DNA of 64,000 nt, taken from NCBI GenBank assembly GCA_033065855.1, contig JAVXUO010000911.1, positions 620,001 through 684,000 of the forward strand, written 5' to 3'. This document shows, in pieces, positions 1 through 13,364 of this stretch (the first letter of the stretch is position 1; each line of letters starts with the position of its first letter). Under the pieces are notes generated by a model. That model searched no databases. It was not told where the DNA came from and saw only the letters and a list, made by a program, of their open reading frames with translations. This stretch comes from Escallonia rubra (Eukaryota > Streptophyta > Magnoliopsida > Escalloniales > Escalloniaceae). The position numbers and the translations under genes were made by a program.

Positions 1-845
1 CACTTTTACTTGGCATAGTCTTCGTTTCAAACGGACATGGACTGCAGCATGACATGGGCGATTTGACAAGAGAAAGTCTCAAAACACACCTTTATACGAT
101 TGACTATTCAAACTTCAGATGCAACATGTATCACTCATGAGTAACTGTTTTATATTTGTATTACTTTGACTTTCTTCTGCATCAGTAAGCACAATTTTGT
201 CATATATAGTGCTAAATATGTTCCTTATAAAGTCTTTGGTAGCATATTAAGTCCTGCTCTAACCACATGTACAACACTAGATTCCGTGGAAAAACTTTAG
301 AAATTTATGGGCAATATTCACATTCAAAAGTCTAAACGGTTTGTTAAGAAGATGAAAAGAAGAAAGAGAAGACTCCTGCGAAGTAGGGCTTCATATACTC
401 ACCTTTGAAGATTTTTTTTTCCCGAATTCCCTGTAAAATCCATGTTTTATTTTTTCTTCACATCTATCTATAAAACGAAGGGGCTTTCTGCGTGGCCCTA
501 TCATCTGCAGGTGTCCTATTTAGGATTCTCTCAGGACACTTTCCATTGTATGACATGTTATTCCTACCATCTAAGTTATTAGGTTATTGATACTTTCATT
601 TTAGTTACCAATGGTTAAAAGTGAATCTAATTTGTTTGTGTAAGATCACAAAGTTATGCCTCTTCTTGTCATCTGTAAATCTCCTAATCGTAGTCTGTTA
701 CTAATTTCTTTTAACTTTTTGTAGTTTTTAGTTGGTGTACACAGTTATAGCACTGTTGATTCTGATGAGGATTAGTCAGTGCTTCTGTTTTTTATCATTT
801 TGATCAATCATGTCACTTTTTACACTATGTTTCTTCGCGTGGAAG
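1..845. other. Non-coding sequence upstream of first visible PGLP2 exon
   Basis: No exon matching the upstream part of the phosphoglycolate phosphatase gene could be recognised here. The stretch is AT-rich with stops in all frames and ends in an AG acceptor at 844-845, so it is most simply an intron of the gene that continues left of the window. Confidence 0.5.
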
Positions 846-3800
846 GTACGGGACACTATGCATACGTGAAAACCCAGGGTGTCTGTTCATTGCTACAAAT
901 CGTGATGCTGTCACTCATTTAACAGATGCTCAGGAGTGGGCAGGTTTATCTCTCTGATGACTTCTTTACAGATTTTTCTACTTCTAATTTTGCAGTTATT
1001 TGTTTGAAGTGTTTTAATGCTTCATACTCCAAAAATGCTTTTCGAAAGGTGACCTTGGTTCAAAAACAGCTGATTAGTTGATTTCCTGCACATTTAGTTA
1101 GTAGATCACCTTCCTAGGCTGTTAATAGTTGCACAAAAAGTGGTGTCCTCTGCCATACGGAAAGTTAATTGCTTTTTCAAAGTCGGAAGGGGGTGGTGAA
1201 ATTCATCTCGAACCCATCCATAACTGGTCCCAATTATCCAGAACCCAGTTGTGCCGGAGCCCACTTGAAACCCTAATAGTACATCCATTTGAGGCAGAGA
1301 GGTACCCAATGGGTGGCGCCAAATGCGACCTTTGGTTTTCTCTACAGTTTTCTGAGCTTAATAGAATATTTGCTTTCTCTAGACCCTTGTCTTGGAGTTG
1401 TCACTATCTCATGAACACTTTGTCTAGATCTTTTCTTTCTTGTGGAAATGAGATGAGTGAATAGTGGGATGTACGACTGACTGCCATATCCTTGCTATTC
1501 TTAGGAGCTTAGGGACAGTACGAGTTTACAACAATGTTGGTTTTTGTGTAATTACTTAATTAATATGAGTCCTATTTTTCATGTCATGATAGCAGGATTC
1601 TAGCAACCAGGCTGCAAGAATCAAATTGTGATCTGTTAAGTAGCCTATGAAGTGTTGTGCCACAAGGCATGTACAGGATTATGAAGTAGTACTATATACA
1701 TGTCAAGGCAATCATAGTCAAGATTATGGTTGAAGTTTAATTAATCATCTAGTTTAGCAGTTGTGAAGTTTGAACATTATTAAAGCTCCATCTAAGAAGA
1801 GAAAAAGAAAACCATATCTATTGCGTCTTTGTTACATTTACATACATTTACGTTATAATTATTTTAAAGCTGTATTAATATGTTCTGGATTTAGGTGGTG
1901 GTTCTATGGTAGGTGCGCTTGTTGGATCTTGTCAACGCGAGCCAGTTGTTGTAGGAAAGCCCTCAACATTTATGATGGACTATGTAGCAAAAGAGTACGT
2001 GCTTGAGCATCTTTTTTTCTTCTCTGTTTATGTGATAACATTAATGTGCCTAGATTTGCTTTACCAATAAGCATGTTGCTTGATATCTCATTTTTAGAGA
2101 GCATAGATAAAAGGTCCAGGTCAGTATTTTATGCCTTCAAGTTTATTCAAGCCAGTTGCTATCTATTTGCACTGAAGTCTTGTAGTTTGCATCTGTCAAT
2201 TAAGGCCCTGTTTGGTGAACCCATCCATAACTGGTCCCAATTATTCAAGCCAGTTTCCAGAAAACATTTTCTTCATTGTTCCGTCATTTTGGTGAAGCAC
2301 ATAAAACTCAGCAGCAGAACGACTTACATCGCCCCTTCACCAACCATCATTGGCCTCAACAACAAAGCCATTGCCAACTACCTTGGTTTTTCATCCTTCA
2401 CATCCCAATAAGTTAAACTTGAGAATTTTGATACGGTTTAGTTGGACCCATCTAAACAATACACCAAATTAATGTATTGTTTTCTTTCTTGATTGTGATG
2501 TGCACAAAATGATTTTATTAGTTTGAACGAATGTTACCTTCAAATCCCACTCAAACAGCAAAAAGACATGTTTTATCAACAAAGTATTTCCCTATAAATT
2601 TGCAAAAAGACGTGTTTTCTCAACAAAATGAGTTTCTTGTCGATCTAGTAGCTGAGACAGAAGAAGCGAGAGCTGCAAGATATCCATTCAAGAGTAGATT
2701 GGTTTAAAGTTTATCTTGTTCAGGATGTCCACACTTACGCATTGAAGTTTCACCAGCTTCTAGATCGACAAGAATTTGGCCGATCAGCAATCGGGCCTGA
2801 AGAAAGTTTGGAAGGAATGATGGTAATCTTAAGTGGAATTGTGGTATCAGAGAGTTCTGCAGGAACATACTGCAAACTAAAGCCAATAGAGTATGGGACA
2901 TCTGGAATCCTGAGCAAAACTAATAAAAATGCATATCTAATAGAATTCCCTGAGGAAATGTCGATATCGAGGACTTCTAGATTTGCAGTTTTGAACAGAT
3001 ATTATCCTCGTGGGGAGGCAGTATTCCAGAAATACCTTCTGGGAAAGTTGTATTTTGAAAGTGTTGCCGTGTGACTTCCTGTAGTTTTTGGACCCTTTCA
3101 ACTCCAGAAAAAATCCCAGTGCAGGCGGTCACTGTTTTGGCCATCTCTTTCAAGCCGTAAGGAGTTCCAGTGCCCTGAGTGCTCAACACGATTGTATAGT
3201 AGTTCTCTATGACATAATAAATCGCTTCACTTTTAGGTCTGCTTCAAAGACGGCCATTAAACCACTTTCTCGTTTTGTGTGAAAAACTTTGCCATTTGGC
3301 TGTTGTAGTTCATATTCCGATTTTTCATCCCTAAGTTGTTTAGAATGTTGGGTGTTCTTGAACTCTCTTACTTATTAGAAATTCCCTTGTCTCGGTTTAT
3401 CTTGCTTCAAGTTATATATAGGTCTGTTGCTCATAGAGCAAACGAAAACTATTTGTCAATAAAATCTCGTCTTCTCTTGAGAGTTTGTCCGTAGAAGCCA
3501 GACTGACTTGTGGATACAAGGATCATCTCTCTGTCCAACTAGGGATATCTAGTCGATGCACGCAAGCTCGAGAGTTATCGAGGCTAAAGTCTTGACTGTA
3601 TCAATTTTAAATTCTCATATTTTTCCCCCTTGAGATAGTCTAGTTTTATCAGATCATGGTTTCTTCTTTTCTCTATTAAATGTTTTAGCTTTTAAAAGCG
3701 TAAAAGAGACCGACTTTGTAATAAGCTGAGGAATCTTAAGCCTACTTTCTTCAGATTTGGTTCATGCCAATTTACACATGGTTCTTAAACCAGCTAGTAA

Positions 3801-4173
3801 CTGGACTAAAGTTTTAGGGTTTGATCTGCAATATATTGCTCACCTCAGAATTTAAATCATCAACAGATTTGGCATCCTCAAGTCACAAATATGCATGGTT
3901 GGTGATAGATTGGATACCGATATTCTTTTTGGACAAAATGGTGGTTGCAAAACCCTTCTTGTTCTGTCAGGTGACCTCTGTGCTCACTTGTCCTCGTTTT
4001 AAGTTCCAGCTCTAATTGGTATGTTTCCTTACAAAGATTCTCTCTTTTTTTTTCCCCTGGTTATAGGTGTGACGAGTTTGTCGATGCTTCAAAACCCGAA
4101 CAATTCCATACAGCCTGACTTTTACACTAACAAGATTTCGGATTTCCTCTCTCTTAAAGCTGCGGCTGTCTGA
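846..4173 (+). CDS. PGLP2: Phosphoglycolate phosphatase 2-like, last four coding exons (5' part outside window)
   Basis: HAD-superfamily phosphatase. The family hydrolyses 2-phosphoglycolate (and related phosphoesters); PGLP2 is the cytosolic plant form. Four exons read through in phase: 846-943, 1895-1994, 3867-3970, 4067-4173. Each internal boundary has GT at the donor and AG at the acceptor, and split codons join cleanly (phases 1, 2, 1). Conserved blocks visible are [72 protein letters not shown] (the HAD motif with the Mg-binding GDRLDTD), [15 protein letters not shown] and the C-terminus ending at TGA 4171-4173. No frame break was seen. The intron 1995-3866 is unusually long (1,872 bp). 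Assignment rests on recognised family sequence and is firm at family level; PGLP2 rather than the plastid PGLP1 is likely because of the C-terminal block. Confidence 0.9.
1995..3866 (+). other. Long intron of the PGLP2-like gene
   Basis: GT at 1995-1996 and AG at 3865-3866 bound an intron of 1,872 bp. A segment near 2203-2270 repeats, with small changes, sequence also present in the preceding intron near 1206-1240, so the two introns share a dispersed repeat. The stretch 3410-3610 contains a TATATATAGG box and an AATAAA and could be solo-LTR-like, but I found no bounding TG/CA ends with a TSD. No coding exon was recognised inside. Confidence 0.7.
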
Positions 4174-5130
4174 GGTATGTTGCTAATGTATGCAGCGTCA
4201 TCATTCGTTAATATGAAGTAAATAGGCGTATGTCCTGGTGGTGGAACTCCTTTGATTGATTAGGAGCTGGTTAATAGAGAACGATTTGTATCTATGTTAG
4301 GTTTTGAATCCAAATCAATATAGTACATCACTGTAGAGGTTTCTTCTCTTGCTATTCATACTTGTTCTTCCCTCTGTAAGTTATATGATGAATGTCCCTA
4401 TAGAAATTAACCATTGTTTGGATCAATGTGAATACATTCCCATATGAGTCATCTTCTTTTGCCATTTCCTTAGGATGATGATATGTGCCACTGGGCAGTA
4501 TCATGATCGAACGCAAGATAGTTGAACATGAAAATTTCCATTTTCAACAAAATTGAGATTATCTTGGAAAGCTACTATTATGCACTTCTCTATCTTCACA
4601 ATATTGACTGTGTGTGCATCCTACAGTTGTAAGATCTTAAACTGCATGGGGTACTTCCAGCTCTTGAGCCTCAATACATATTGCTAATTTGCAAATAGTG
4701 AAGCTTGTAAGAATAAAATCCTGCCAAAGAATCACAATACTGACTCGAGAAGCATGATTTTACCGGAGTTCCTCCCTTCGTCCTGTATATGCATATTTTT
4801 TTTTGGTTTGAAAAAGCCTATCAATCTATTGATAAGCATGTAGTACAAGACAGATCACAAATGAATAGAACATGATACCGTGATTTCAAACGCATTACCA
4901 CGTCTGTCCAGGACTATAACATGCCAAACTCTTTAACCATACAGATTGGAAAAGCATGAAGAAGACGAGTGTCACACAATTTTCTTGTTTAGTTATGTAG
5001 GGTTCCCTCGCTTAAGAAATATCTACTTCTTTTTAGTGACATTCACATAATTTTTATGTTATGCGGGGGTTAATGACATGATATCTATGGCTGACTTCTT
5101 TGTTTTTTCATGCTCTCTTCATCCATTTTA
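4174..5130. other. 3' UTR and downstream flank of PGLP2, no other gene seen
   Basis: Sequence after the PGLP2 stop codon. It is AT-rich and non-coding in all frames, with no recognised protein. The 3' UTR must start here but no convincing plant polyadenylation cluster could be picked out over the AT-rich background. Confidence 0.5.
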
Positions 5131-5140
5131 TAATTATTAG

Positions 5141-5948
5141 GGAAAATCACACTCCAACTGTTGGATCGTTGCCCCTCTCATTCAAAAAATTACACTGACA
5201 GCTCTCACCGTTGGATAGTGTTAAATTTTTTATCAAAATGACTTAACTGCCCTTACAAGAATGACGAATTTCTAAACTTTAACCCCAAGTTAATTGCCCA
5301 CTTCCTACTGCCGGCAACCCACCTCTCGTCTCCATCCTCCCATGGCGGCCAACTTCAACCTATTACCCACCTAACCTCCCATGTCACCCACCACCAATTT
5401 CCACTGGCCGTCGATACCACCATCCTCCACACACAAAACTCACTACACCCACCCATCCCTCGTCCCCCACCTCCAACCTCCACACACACACTCAGACATT
5501 GCATACCCGCACACACACAACGACCACCCCCCCAACCCCACCCCACCACACACCTGCATACACACACTCGTTGCGCACACCCACTTATCCTGCGCACGCA
5601 CGCACATTGTCATCGCGCGAGCACACACACCCACGAGCCACACCTACGACACTCAAAGCCACACACATAGCTTGTGTGCCATGTGTGTGTGTGAGTGTCG
5701 GTAGGGGGTGGGAGTGCTAGTGGTGGAACCTTTAGGCAACCGGTGGTTTGGGTTTGATTTTAGGATTTAGGAGTATTTTTGGGTTTCCATTAAATTTTAA
5801 CCAAATCTTTTTTTATGTTAATATAACGGGATGGGATTTATGAGACACGAACCTTAATGTCAAGGGTGGTTAGGTGTATTTTTTCTATATAAGGAGGGTA
5901 ACAATTGTATTAAACCAAAAATTCAGGAGTACCAAGTGTAATCTTTCC
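5141..5948. mobile_element. Short Mutator-like non-autonomous element with 10-bp TSD
   Basis: The 808-bp element is flanked by the identical 10-bp direct repeat TAATTATTAG (5131-5140 and 5949-5958). Its ends are short imperfect inverted repeats: GGAAAATCACACT on the left, and the complement of AGTGTAATCTTTCC on the right. A 9-11-bp TSD is the usual signature of Mutator-like elements. The interior has no transposase; its middle is a CA-rich low-complexity block. Superfamily assignment rests on TSD length and is an inference. Confidence 0.7.
5440..5700. repeat. CA/CACA-rich low-complexity block
   Basis: Degenerate runs of CACACA, CCACCC and ACGCAC fill this stretch inside the small MULE. They create long open frames on both strands whose products are His/Thr/Pro-rich or Cys/Val/Gly-rich and look non-coding. 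The compositional shift is sharp against the AT-rich flanks. Confidence 0.75.
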
Positions 5949-5958
5949 TAATTATTAG

Positions 5959-8900
5959 ATATTGAACCTCAAAAAAAAAAAAAAATTAGCAATTTTTTAC
6001 AAATGAAGTTGGTTTCGTAATTCTTTTCTTCACATGTTTTGATTATCGCTAGTTCTATTAACAAAGCAGATTTGGCTTTTACATTGCTACCAAAGGCAGC
6101 AAAATGGCCTCAAAAGTGTCATAATGCAAGCCAAAATATAACACTTTAGTAGTAGAGTTTAGATAGCTTTTCCAAAAGCGTGGAATGGGCTATGTTGGGT
6201 GGCCGATGGTTGCGGTAAACCAAAGCAATCTCGGGTATGTCACACATCAAGAGGATAGTTAAGGCGATGAAGAGTGAGCAAGTATATGCCACATTTGCTA
6301 GAGTTGAAGATTATGCATGATTGAGACTCAATGTTTGGAGGTGAAATTGTGATATCTCACATCGTAAGTAAGTTAGTACGAGAATTTTTCTTAGAAGACC
6401 GGAAGTTCTTACTTGACTAGCCCTTTTAATAAAGACATTACCTTGTGGTGGCGTCATGGACTAGATCAACCCTACCCCACCCTTCAACCTTCCGACCAAG
6501 CATTGAACCTAAAAATGACCCACGGAAGGCAGACAATGAAAACAACACATACTAATTTTAGACAAATTTCAAAAGAGTCATCCTAACCTATAACTCGATT
6601 TAACTCGGTACTTACCATGATAAAAAGAAAAAAAGAAATACTCATACACCACAGAAAGCACGACAACAACCGAAAATACATGGTACTCTTTCTCGCCATC
6701 TTGGGAGCACTACGAAACAAACTCCATAAAACGATCAACACCTAAATCACAATAACACGAGATCTCTAATGTATTAGCCGTACCCATTGCCACCAAAGGC
6801 CGAGCATCAGAGAAATCAATCGATATCCATATCAGCCCCGGGGAATTGCGTCATCTTCGACTAGAAAGGCAGGCCTGCGGTCATTTTTCTTCACACAGCT
6901 CCCTGGATTTAAGCCAATATCCACGGATTCATGTGTGCACCAAAAAGGGACTTTGAAATATATTTACTTCTGCCACCACTTTTATCTTGCTTATCTTGGC
7001 TATTGATACAGCCAACTCATTTCCAAGCTTTACCACATATCTAAAGATCGTTACTTTTGCCCTTCAAACTTCTATGTCCAGACCTGATGACTCCATAATT
7101 TCATCAAAGCTACTCTCAAGTAAAACAAGCTTCGCAATCAATCCATAAGGGAACTCATTTTGTGGTGGCAAATGGTACCAAGGGAATTATGTGTTTTACC
7201 TGAACTGTACCAAAAGAATTATATGTATGTTGATAGTATGCACTCAGGGACTGTTTGATAAAACTTAAGTGTCAAAAACTTAAACATTAAAATTGTAAAA
7301 CTGAAAACTTTAAGCGGATGATTTTTTATCACTAAAAAACAAGTTACCTTGTTTGATAAACCAAAAGCAAATGTCCCAAAGTTGTTTCATTTTACGCACT
7401 TGTCCATTTGACCGGAACTATAGTATGTGCTTCACATTTTTTTATTTCCAAACTATGTTACAAGCTTTGGGACTCTTGCAAACAGATTTGTGGGATAAGC
7501 AAGGGCACACTTTACATATATTTGTCTATACCAACTCAAAACGTTTGTTGGAATAGATGATAGGGAGGGAGCACTAGTGTTAAGCTGCTCTAGTATTGTA
7601 TGATATATCACTGTAGTATATTACTGGAAAGCAAGAGCCTACTAACTAAAGCAACCTCTTTGGTCACTTTTGCGTCCAAATCCAGATCGCACATATCTAT
7701 GGTTTGTATTACCCCAGTACTAGATAGTTTCAGATGATCTAGCTTTGTAGACGTGGTGAACACTAGTTAACTTTCCGTCTTTTGTGTCTCTTGAAATATG
7801 TTGAAATACGTAAATATTTTTCATTTACCTTAGAAATTTATGGCCAAATGCTGAGAGGAAGATGATGTTTTAAATATTCTATTTTAGGCCCAGCGGAAGA
7901 CGAAGAATCGAATTCTTCGTCCGCTAAGGAAGAGCCTTAACCTAAGGCTCGCTCAATCTCATGCATGGAAAGTGCTGGAGAAGGGGAATAGGCGTACGGG
8001 TCTGAGATGAGACCACCACTTTCGGAGCTCAGGACCAGTGCCAATGAGCGGTTAACATCAGTAGCATCTTGTTCTATGGAACTAAGGTCCAAAATATGGA
8101 ACCCAAACGGGGTATGGATATACATAGAGGTTTTTCCCAAGAAACGGAAATTCGCCGACCGGAGTTATCGTAAGTAAGCATGTAGTGGATGTTATATAAA
8201 CTAAAGCAACTTCTTTTAAGTTTAGACAGCTTTAATGGTAATGATAAACGTCTCATACTAAGCAAAAAAACAATTTGAGCTTATCCCCCTCTTGAGTTTA
8301 TCACGCTGAAACAAACTGCCCATCGGCACATCTCATAATGCCATCGATATCCAACTTGTAACGTCGACTAGCAAAAGCTATGCCGACCCGCACAATATAT
8401 GTTATAATGATAGCTAAAATACAATGCTCTTATTAGCTTTCTATTAGCTTTCTAAAACTCAAAAGCTGTCTAAACTCAAAAGGTGCCAAACAACACTTTG
8501 TTAAAGGAAAAGTTTATTTTCACACTCAACATCACAGTTTGTCGCTAAAAAGCGTAACAATAACCAAAAAATAGCTTTTTAGTGACAAAATTAGGCATGA
8601 AGAAACATACGAGAATGTGAATATAAACATTGTTTCTTGTTAAAGAGTAACAAGAAATGATCCTACTAAATATCTTAGATCTATAACACAAAAACAAAAC
8701 AAAAAATGGGAATAGTTGGAGTGCTGCAATTTGGTAAAAGAAGTGGAGGAGTAAACTCAAATTCATTTCAACAACAAAATAATGAAGCTAGAATTTTTTG
8801 CTCCTCCCTCCAAAAAGATCAATTGTCACTCAATTTGTCTAAATTAAAACTGACCGGCCGTTAATCGGCTGCGTCTGAGATAAAGCGTCATTCAAAACTC

Positions 8901-9924
8901 ACACACTTACAGACATATGGAGGCAATAGAGAGTATATTAAGAGAATACTTTTATTCCACTTGATATCCTTACAAGTTCATATCTCTATAAAATTTCCTC
9001 TTGCATCATACAAATGAATAGACGACATTTTATAGCGTGCTAATAAATTAGACATGTAATAAAAAAAACACTAGTCGCTTCACTATATACACTATTAGTA
9101 GACCGCTGCTCAACTTCACAAATTCACTAGTAATGTACTTGTAATACATGCACTACTAACACACCACTAATACTTCATTTTACTAATACTAAATAAATTG
9201 CCTTTACTTTTCAACACCCTTTCTAAACTTGACTTATCACACCCTATTTTTTTAGACGATGAGAAGTCCCGAATGTCATCGTCATGTTCAATCCCATCAA
9301 CTCCACGTACAATCTTCTTTGCCATCTCTTTAGAAATAATTTCGCACGTTGATCTTCTTCGTGTTGAACTTGTTGTTAACTTTCTTCCCCGTTTGTGTGG
9401 ATATTTGGTCTTGACCATTTCCCTTAGACATTTCTTGTAACTCCTCTGAATCAAAATTAACAAACCATGTTCATCAAATCTGCATCACTTAGAATATTCT
9501 GTACATGAAGATGAGAATTATAATCTTCTTTTTTGATAAACTCATTTTCCTTAACAAGTATGACAAACTTGTCACAATAACTATCACTAGCATAGTTTGT
9601 CAAAATGTCATCCTCGACGATATTTTCTTAGGGTACTATTTCAATATTCTGAACTACATGAAAAAGCGTCTATTACCTCTTCTAATTGTGACTCTTCATC
9701 TAATGAAGTTGCGTGAAACACATATTCTTCTTACCCATGAAAATGAAACGTTACACCTCTTAATCATTTATGAACTTTTACGTCTATGTCCATATTCTCG
9801 ACATCTTCCATTTTCGTTATTTTAACCATTGTCATCATCATTTCTTTTCTCATTCTCCTATGTTTCTTTAGAAATTTCTTCAACTTTTGTCTCTTTTAAA
9901 GCTTGAAATTCTTCTTCCAATTTA
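5959..9924. other. Gene-poor region, no confident gene
   Basis: About 4 kb with only short chance frames. The segment 7252-7400 is clearly related to the first ~140 bp of the Harbinger-like element at 9925 (shared blocks ACTTAAAC, GTTTGATAAACC, AAAGCAAATGTC), so a solo terminal fragment of the same family lies here. The minus-strand frame 9167-9463 is Lys/Arg-rich but I recognise no family in it. Confidence 0.5.
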
Positions 9925-11237
9925 GGAGTTGTTTGGTAAAATTAAATTTTAAAAAACTTAAACGTTGAATTCGTAAAACTAAAAATTTTAAGCGACTGAA
10001 TTTTTACCACTAAAAAATAAGTTAACATGTTTGGTAAACCAAAAGCAAATGTCTGAAAATTATTCCATTTACGATTATCCATTTTCAAAAATTATGCATT
10101 TACCTATGTACTTTTGCCAAAACTGTGTTAGTGGTGATGGCAGTGGCGATGGAGTAATAATGGTGGTAGTGGTGATGACCATGACGAGAAATCAATGGTG
10201 GTGGTAGTGGTGCATGAAGATATGGTATTGGTAATTGTGGCGGTGGCAATAGGCCGCGACATGGCAGTCATGGCAATAGTTGTAGTGTGGTGGATATTTA
10301 GATGGTTTTGATGGATATGGACGTGGTGGCCGCTGCGATGGTCTGGTGGAGGTGACAGTGTCCTTGTGGTGGTGGTGGTAGAAAGGTATTAATGGTGGCA
10401 GTAGTGGTGCATGAAGATGTGGTATTGGTAAATGTAGTGGTGGCAGCGGTGGAAAGGTGTTAATGGTGGTTGTAGTGGTGCATGAAGATGTAGTGTTGGT
10501 AATTGTCGTGGTGGCAGTAGACGGCAACATAACAGTTATGGCAGTGGTTATAATCTAGTGGAGGTGGCGGTGTCCTTGTGATGGTGGTGGTAATGGCTAG
10601 GTTGTGGTAATTGTGGCGGTGGAAATGTGTCAATAGTACCGGTAGCGGTGCATAAAGATGTGGTGTTGGTATTTGTGGTGGTGGCAGTAGACGGCAACAT
10701 GATCTAGTGGAGGTGGCAGTGTCCTTGTGATGGTGGTGGTGGTAATGGCTAGGTTGTGGTAATAGTGGCGGTGGAAAGGTGTCAATAATACCGGTAGTGG
10801 TGCATAAAGATGTGGTGCTAGTAATTGTGGTGGTGGCAATAGACAGCAACATGGTGATTATGACAGTGGTTATAGTGTGGTGGATATTTAGATGATTTTG
10901 GCAAATAAGAACATTGTGGCGGCGCGATGGTGTGGTGGAAGTGGCAGTGTCGTTGCAATGGTGGTGGTAGTGGCTAGATTTTGGTAATTGTGGTGGTGGT
11001 AACAAAAGAAAATAATGGTTGTAGTGGTCACTGTAGCGCGGTGGATGTTGTATTGCCAGCAAATTAATTATGGCGGCATATCCTAATGTCAATTAGTTCA
11101 ACAAATTAATTTTAGTTTATCTTTTATAGGAATTAATTTTTTAAATGATAAAACATTTAACATTAACAAACACACTTAATTGATAATCATTAAAAACTAT
11201 AAATTTTAAATGCTTAATTGCGTTATCAAACACACCC
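9925..11237. mobile_element. Harbinger/Tourist-like non-autonomous element, TTA TSD
   Basis: The ends are GGAGTTGTTTGGTAA and, on the other strand, GGGTGTGTTTGATAA, bounded by TTA at 9922-9924 and 11238-11240. A TTA/TAA trinucleotide TSD and a G-rich TIR followed by TGTTTGG are typical of PIF/Harbinger (Tourist) elements. The 1,313-bp interior has no DDE transposase and is dominated by a GTGGTG-type repeat. Confidence 0.65.
10130..11060. repeat. GTGGTG/GTGATG degenerate minisatellite inside Harbinger-like element
   Basis: Imperfect higher-order repeats of roughly 150-200 bp recur here (blocks such as GTGGAGGTGGC, GTGTCCTTGTG and GGTGCATGAAGATG), built on a GTG/GTGG core. The minus strand is open for about 210 codons but encodes only His/Thr/Pro-rich low-complexity sequence, so coding is unlikely. 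Confidence 0.75.
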
Positions 11238-11240
11238 TTA

Positions 11241-13355
11241 GTCTCCTACTCTTCGACTCCGGTTTTCATCCTCCATTAAAGTTTGTACTTCATAATTTTT
11301 ACGGTCTTCATTTGTGAACTAATTGACACTAGGATAAGTCTTATTATTGCCGAATTTGAGGTTTCCTGAACTTCCAAGTAAGGACACGGAAACTAGTGAG
11401 AGAAGAAGAAATTTAGAAAACAGAGAATTTATTAGTCAATGTGGAATTCAAATTATAAATGGTGGTAAATGGAATATCTTAAAGATTGGTGCATGACATC
11501 TACTATATATCTATTTGGATTCAATTGACATAGAGTTTGCTTTCTAAGCCCTTTATTTTTTACATTTCTAAAATACAATTAAATAAGTGTTAAATTACTT
11601 TTGCTAACAAAGTAACCTCTAACCCCATGAACTCTGACCGTCGCACCCTATCCAATGAAATTGACTTTTGCGCTCATTCTAATGAAGTTGATTTTTGCCC
11701 TCATTCTAATAAGAACTCTCAATTGGAAAGCCCACAAGCGATTAATACTAGATTAGGGGGTGATTATATCCCAGGGCCGAGATAAGGACTACACGTAAAG
11801 AGATCGGGCGCCTAATGTGGTGCGACGAGGATGATGCCTTCTTCAATTCCGTTTTAAGTAGCTAGGTTCTCAAATTTAAAACACAGAGGAAGAGAAAGGA
11901 GAGGGGGAGGAGGAGGAATTCATTTTTGGAAAGATGAAGAAGAAGCTTGGTGGTGAGAAGATGAGAGAGAAGTTGAGAATTCCATCAGTTCTGTGCTCAA
12001 AAAGGAGAAGGGGAAAAAGAAAGAAAAAAAAACAGTGGCGAGTGGCAAAAAGGAGGATAAAATGGTAAAATTAACATACTTTAACCAACTTCCTTAAAAT
12101 TAGTGCAAATTCAAGTGTTGCACATTAACCAATTCAAGTGTTTACTTTAGCTAGTCACTTACCCCATAAAAAGAATTAATAAAAACCAAAAATGTATTAA
12201 AAAAAAATTAAAAATCAAAAATTAAACAATGGTTCTTTATCTTTGTGATCTTTTTCTCTTTCTTTTTAGCGTTACTTATCGGATAAGGTTGTCATCCGTT
12301 ACTAACATTGTATGGCTCTGTAATCCCAGAGGCTAGGAATGTTAGCCTCGTTTACTTCCTGATGATATATATTTCTGATAATTCTCAACAAAAAAAAAAA
12401 ATTAGACTGGGATGGAGGGGAGTAGTACAAGAAGAATGAAGCATGCCTTGAGACTTACTCACCGGCTTGTATATACTTTCTTATAGTATCTGATGCTGAA
12501 GAGCGCACTTTTCAAGTGCGCTCTGCTAGAGAAGAGAAAATGAAACAGTTACAGTAGAGCAGATCAACAAACTCTTGCAAGGATTGCTATATGAGAACTC
12601 CCAGTGAAATATTTAAGAGTACTGATCATATTTACCAAACTTAAAGCTAAAATTATTATAGGGTACAATTATACACTCACACATATATAATAAAAGAAAA
12701 AAAAATTAAATTACGAATGTGTGTAAGTATACTAGTAAGGATCACGTGCTTTACACGTTATACAGTGATTTGAAAGAAAAATGTTATAAAGCTTAGTGAA
12801 AAATACAATTATAATTACTTAACACAACTATTATAATTAAACCACAATAAGTAAATATGATGTTGTTAGCCATTAGGTCCTGTTACAATGCTGAAAAAGG
12901 GCAGATTGGTTGTCTAGAAGTTCGCTCTATGTATGTACTATAACCACAACAGTTTTGAGATATGTAGGATGAAAGCAAAATCCATCTCCAGTTAGAATTT
13001 GCCTGCATACAGGAACCACTTGATAACAATTTCTGGCCACTGCCATGTTGGCTGCCTAAAATGGCCAAGGACAAAGGGCTAGCAAGATCTTGAACATGAA
13101 ACCAAGCTATTTCATACATATAACTCAAGGTAGAAATTTGCAATTGTTTGTCAAGTGACAGCTCTTTGGCATAGAACTCTAACCACCAAATCAGATAACT
13201 AAGAAGCGCATTTCCTTTAATATGAAGAGCCAGTTTAGGTATTCAACGGTTTGCATTGGAGCGTCTGTTTGTGGCAAAAAGAACACAAATATAGGCGTCT
13301 AAACCTTGCTAAACTTCTAACCACCACAATGCAGCTGGCTGCAAGTTTTCAACAT
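11241..13355. other. AT-rich non-coding region
   Basis: No gene recognised. It contains a small perfect hairpin at 12500-12524, a short A-run near 12390, and a minus-strand frame (12883-13143) with no recognisable family. Confidence 0.5.
12500..12524. repeat. Perfect 11-bp stem hairpin
   Basis: AGAGCGCACTT at 12500-12510 is followed by the loop TTC and the exact complement AAGTGCGCTCT at 12514-12524. No U-run or gene end lies next to it, so there is no basis to call a terminator. Confidence 0.8.
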
Positions 13356-13364
13356 TTATAGTAC

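Noticed and set aside
2203..2470. Tourist-like start (GGCCCTGTTTGGTG) in the PGLP2 intron
   Set aside because: No matching inverted end with a TTA/TAA duplication could be located downstream.
3180..3640. Possible solo LTR in the PGLP2 intron
   Set aside because: TATA and AATAAA motifs are suggestive, but no bounding inverted TG/CA with a 5-bp TSD was found.
5381..5704. Overlapping open frames of 60-107 codons on both strands
   Set aside because: Product of the CA-rich block; composition explains the lack of stops.
9167..9463. 98-codon basic minus-strand frame
   Set aside because: No recognisable family and no neighbouring exon structure.
10460..11092. 210-codon open frame on the minus strand
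   Set aside because: His/Thr/Pro-rich low-complexity translation of a GTG minisatellite; no domain, no plausible start context.
12500..12524. Hairpin as a terminator or miRNA precursor
   Set aside because: Stem of only 11 bp with a 3-nt loop and no U-run; too short for a plant miRNA precursor.
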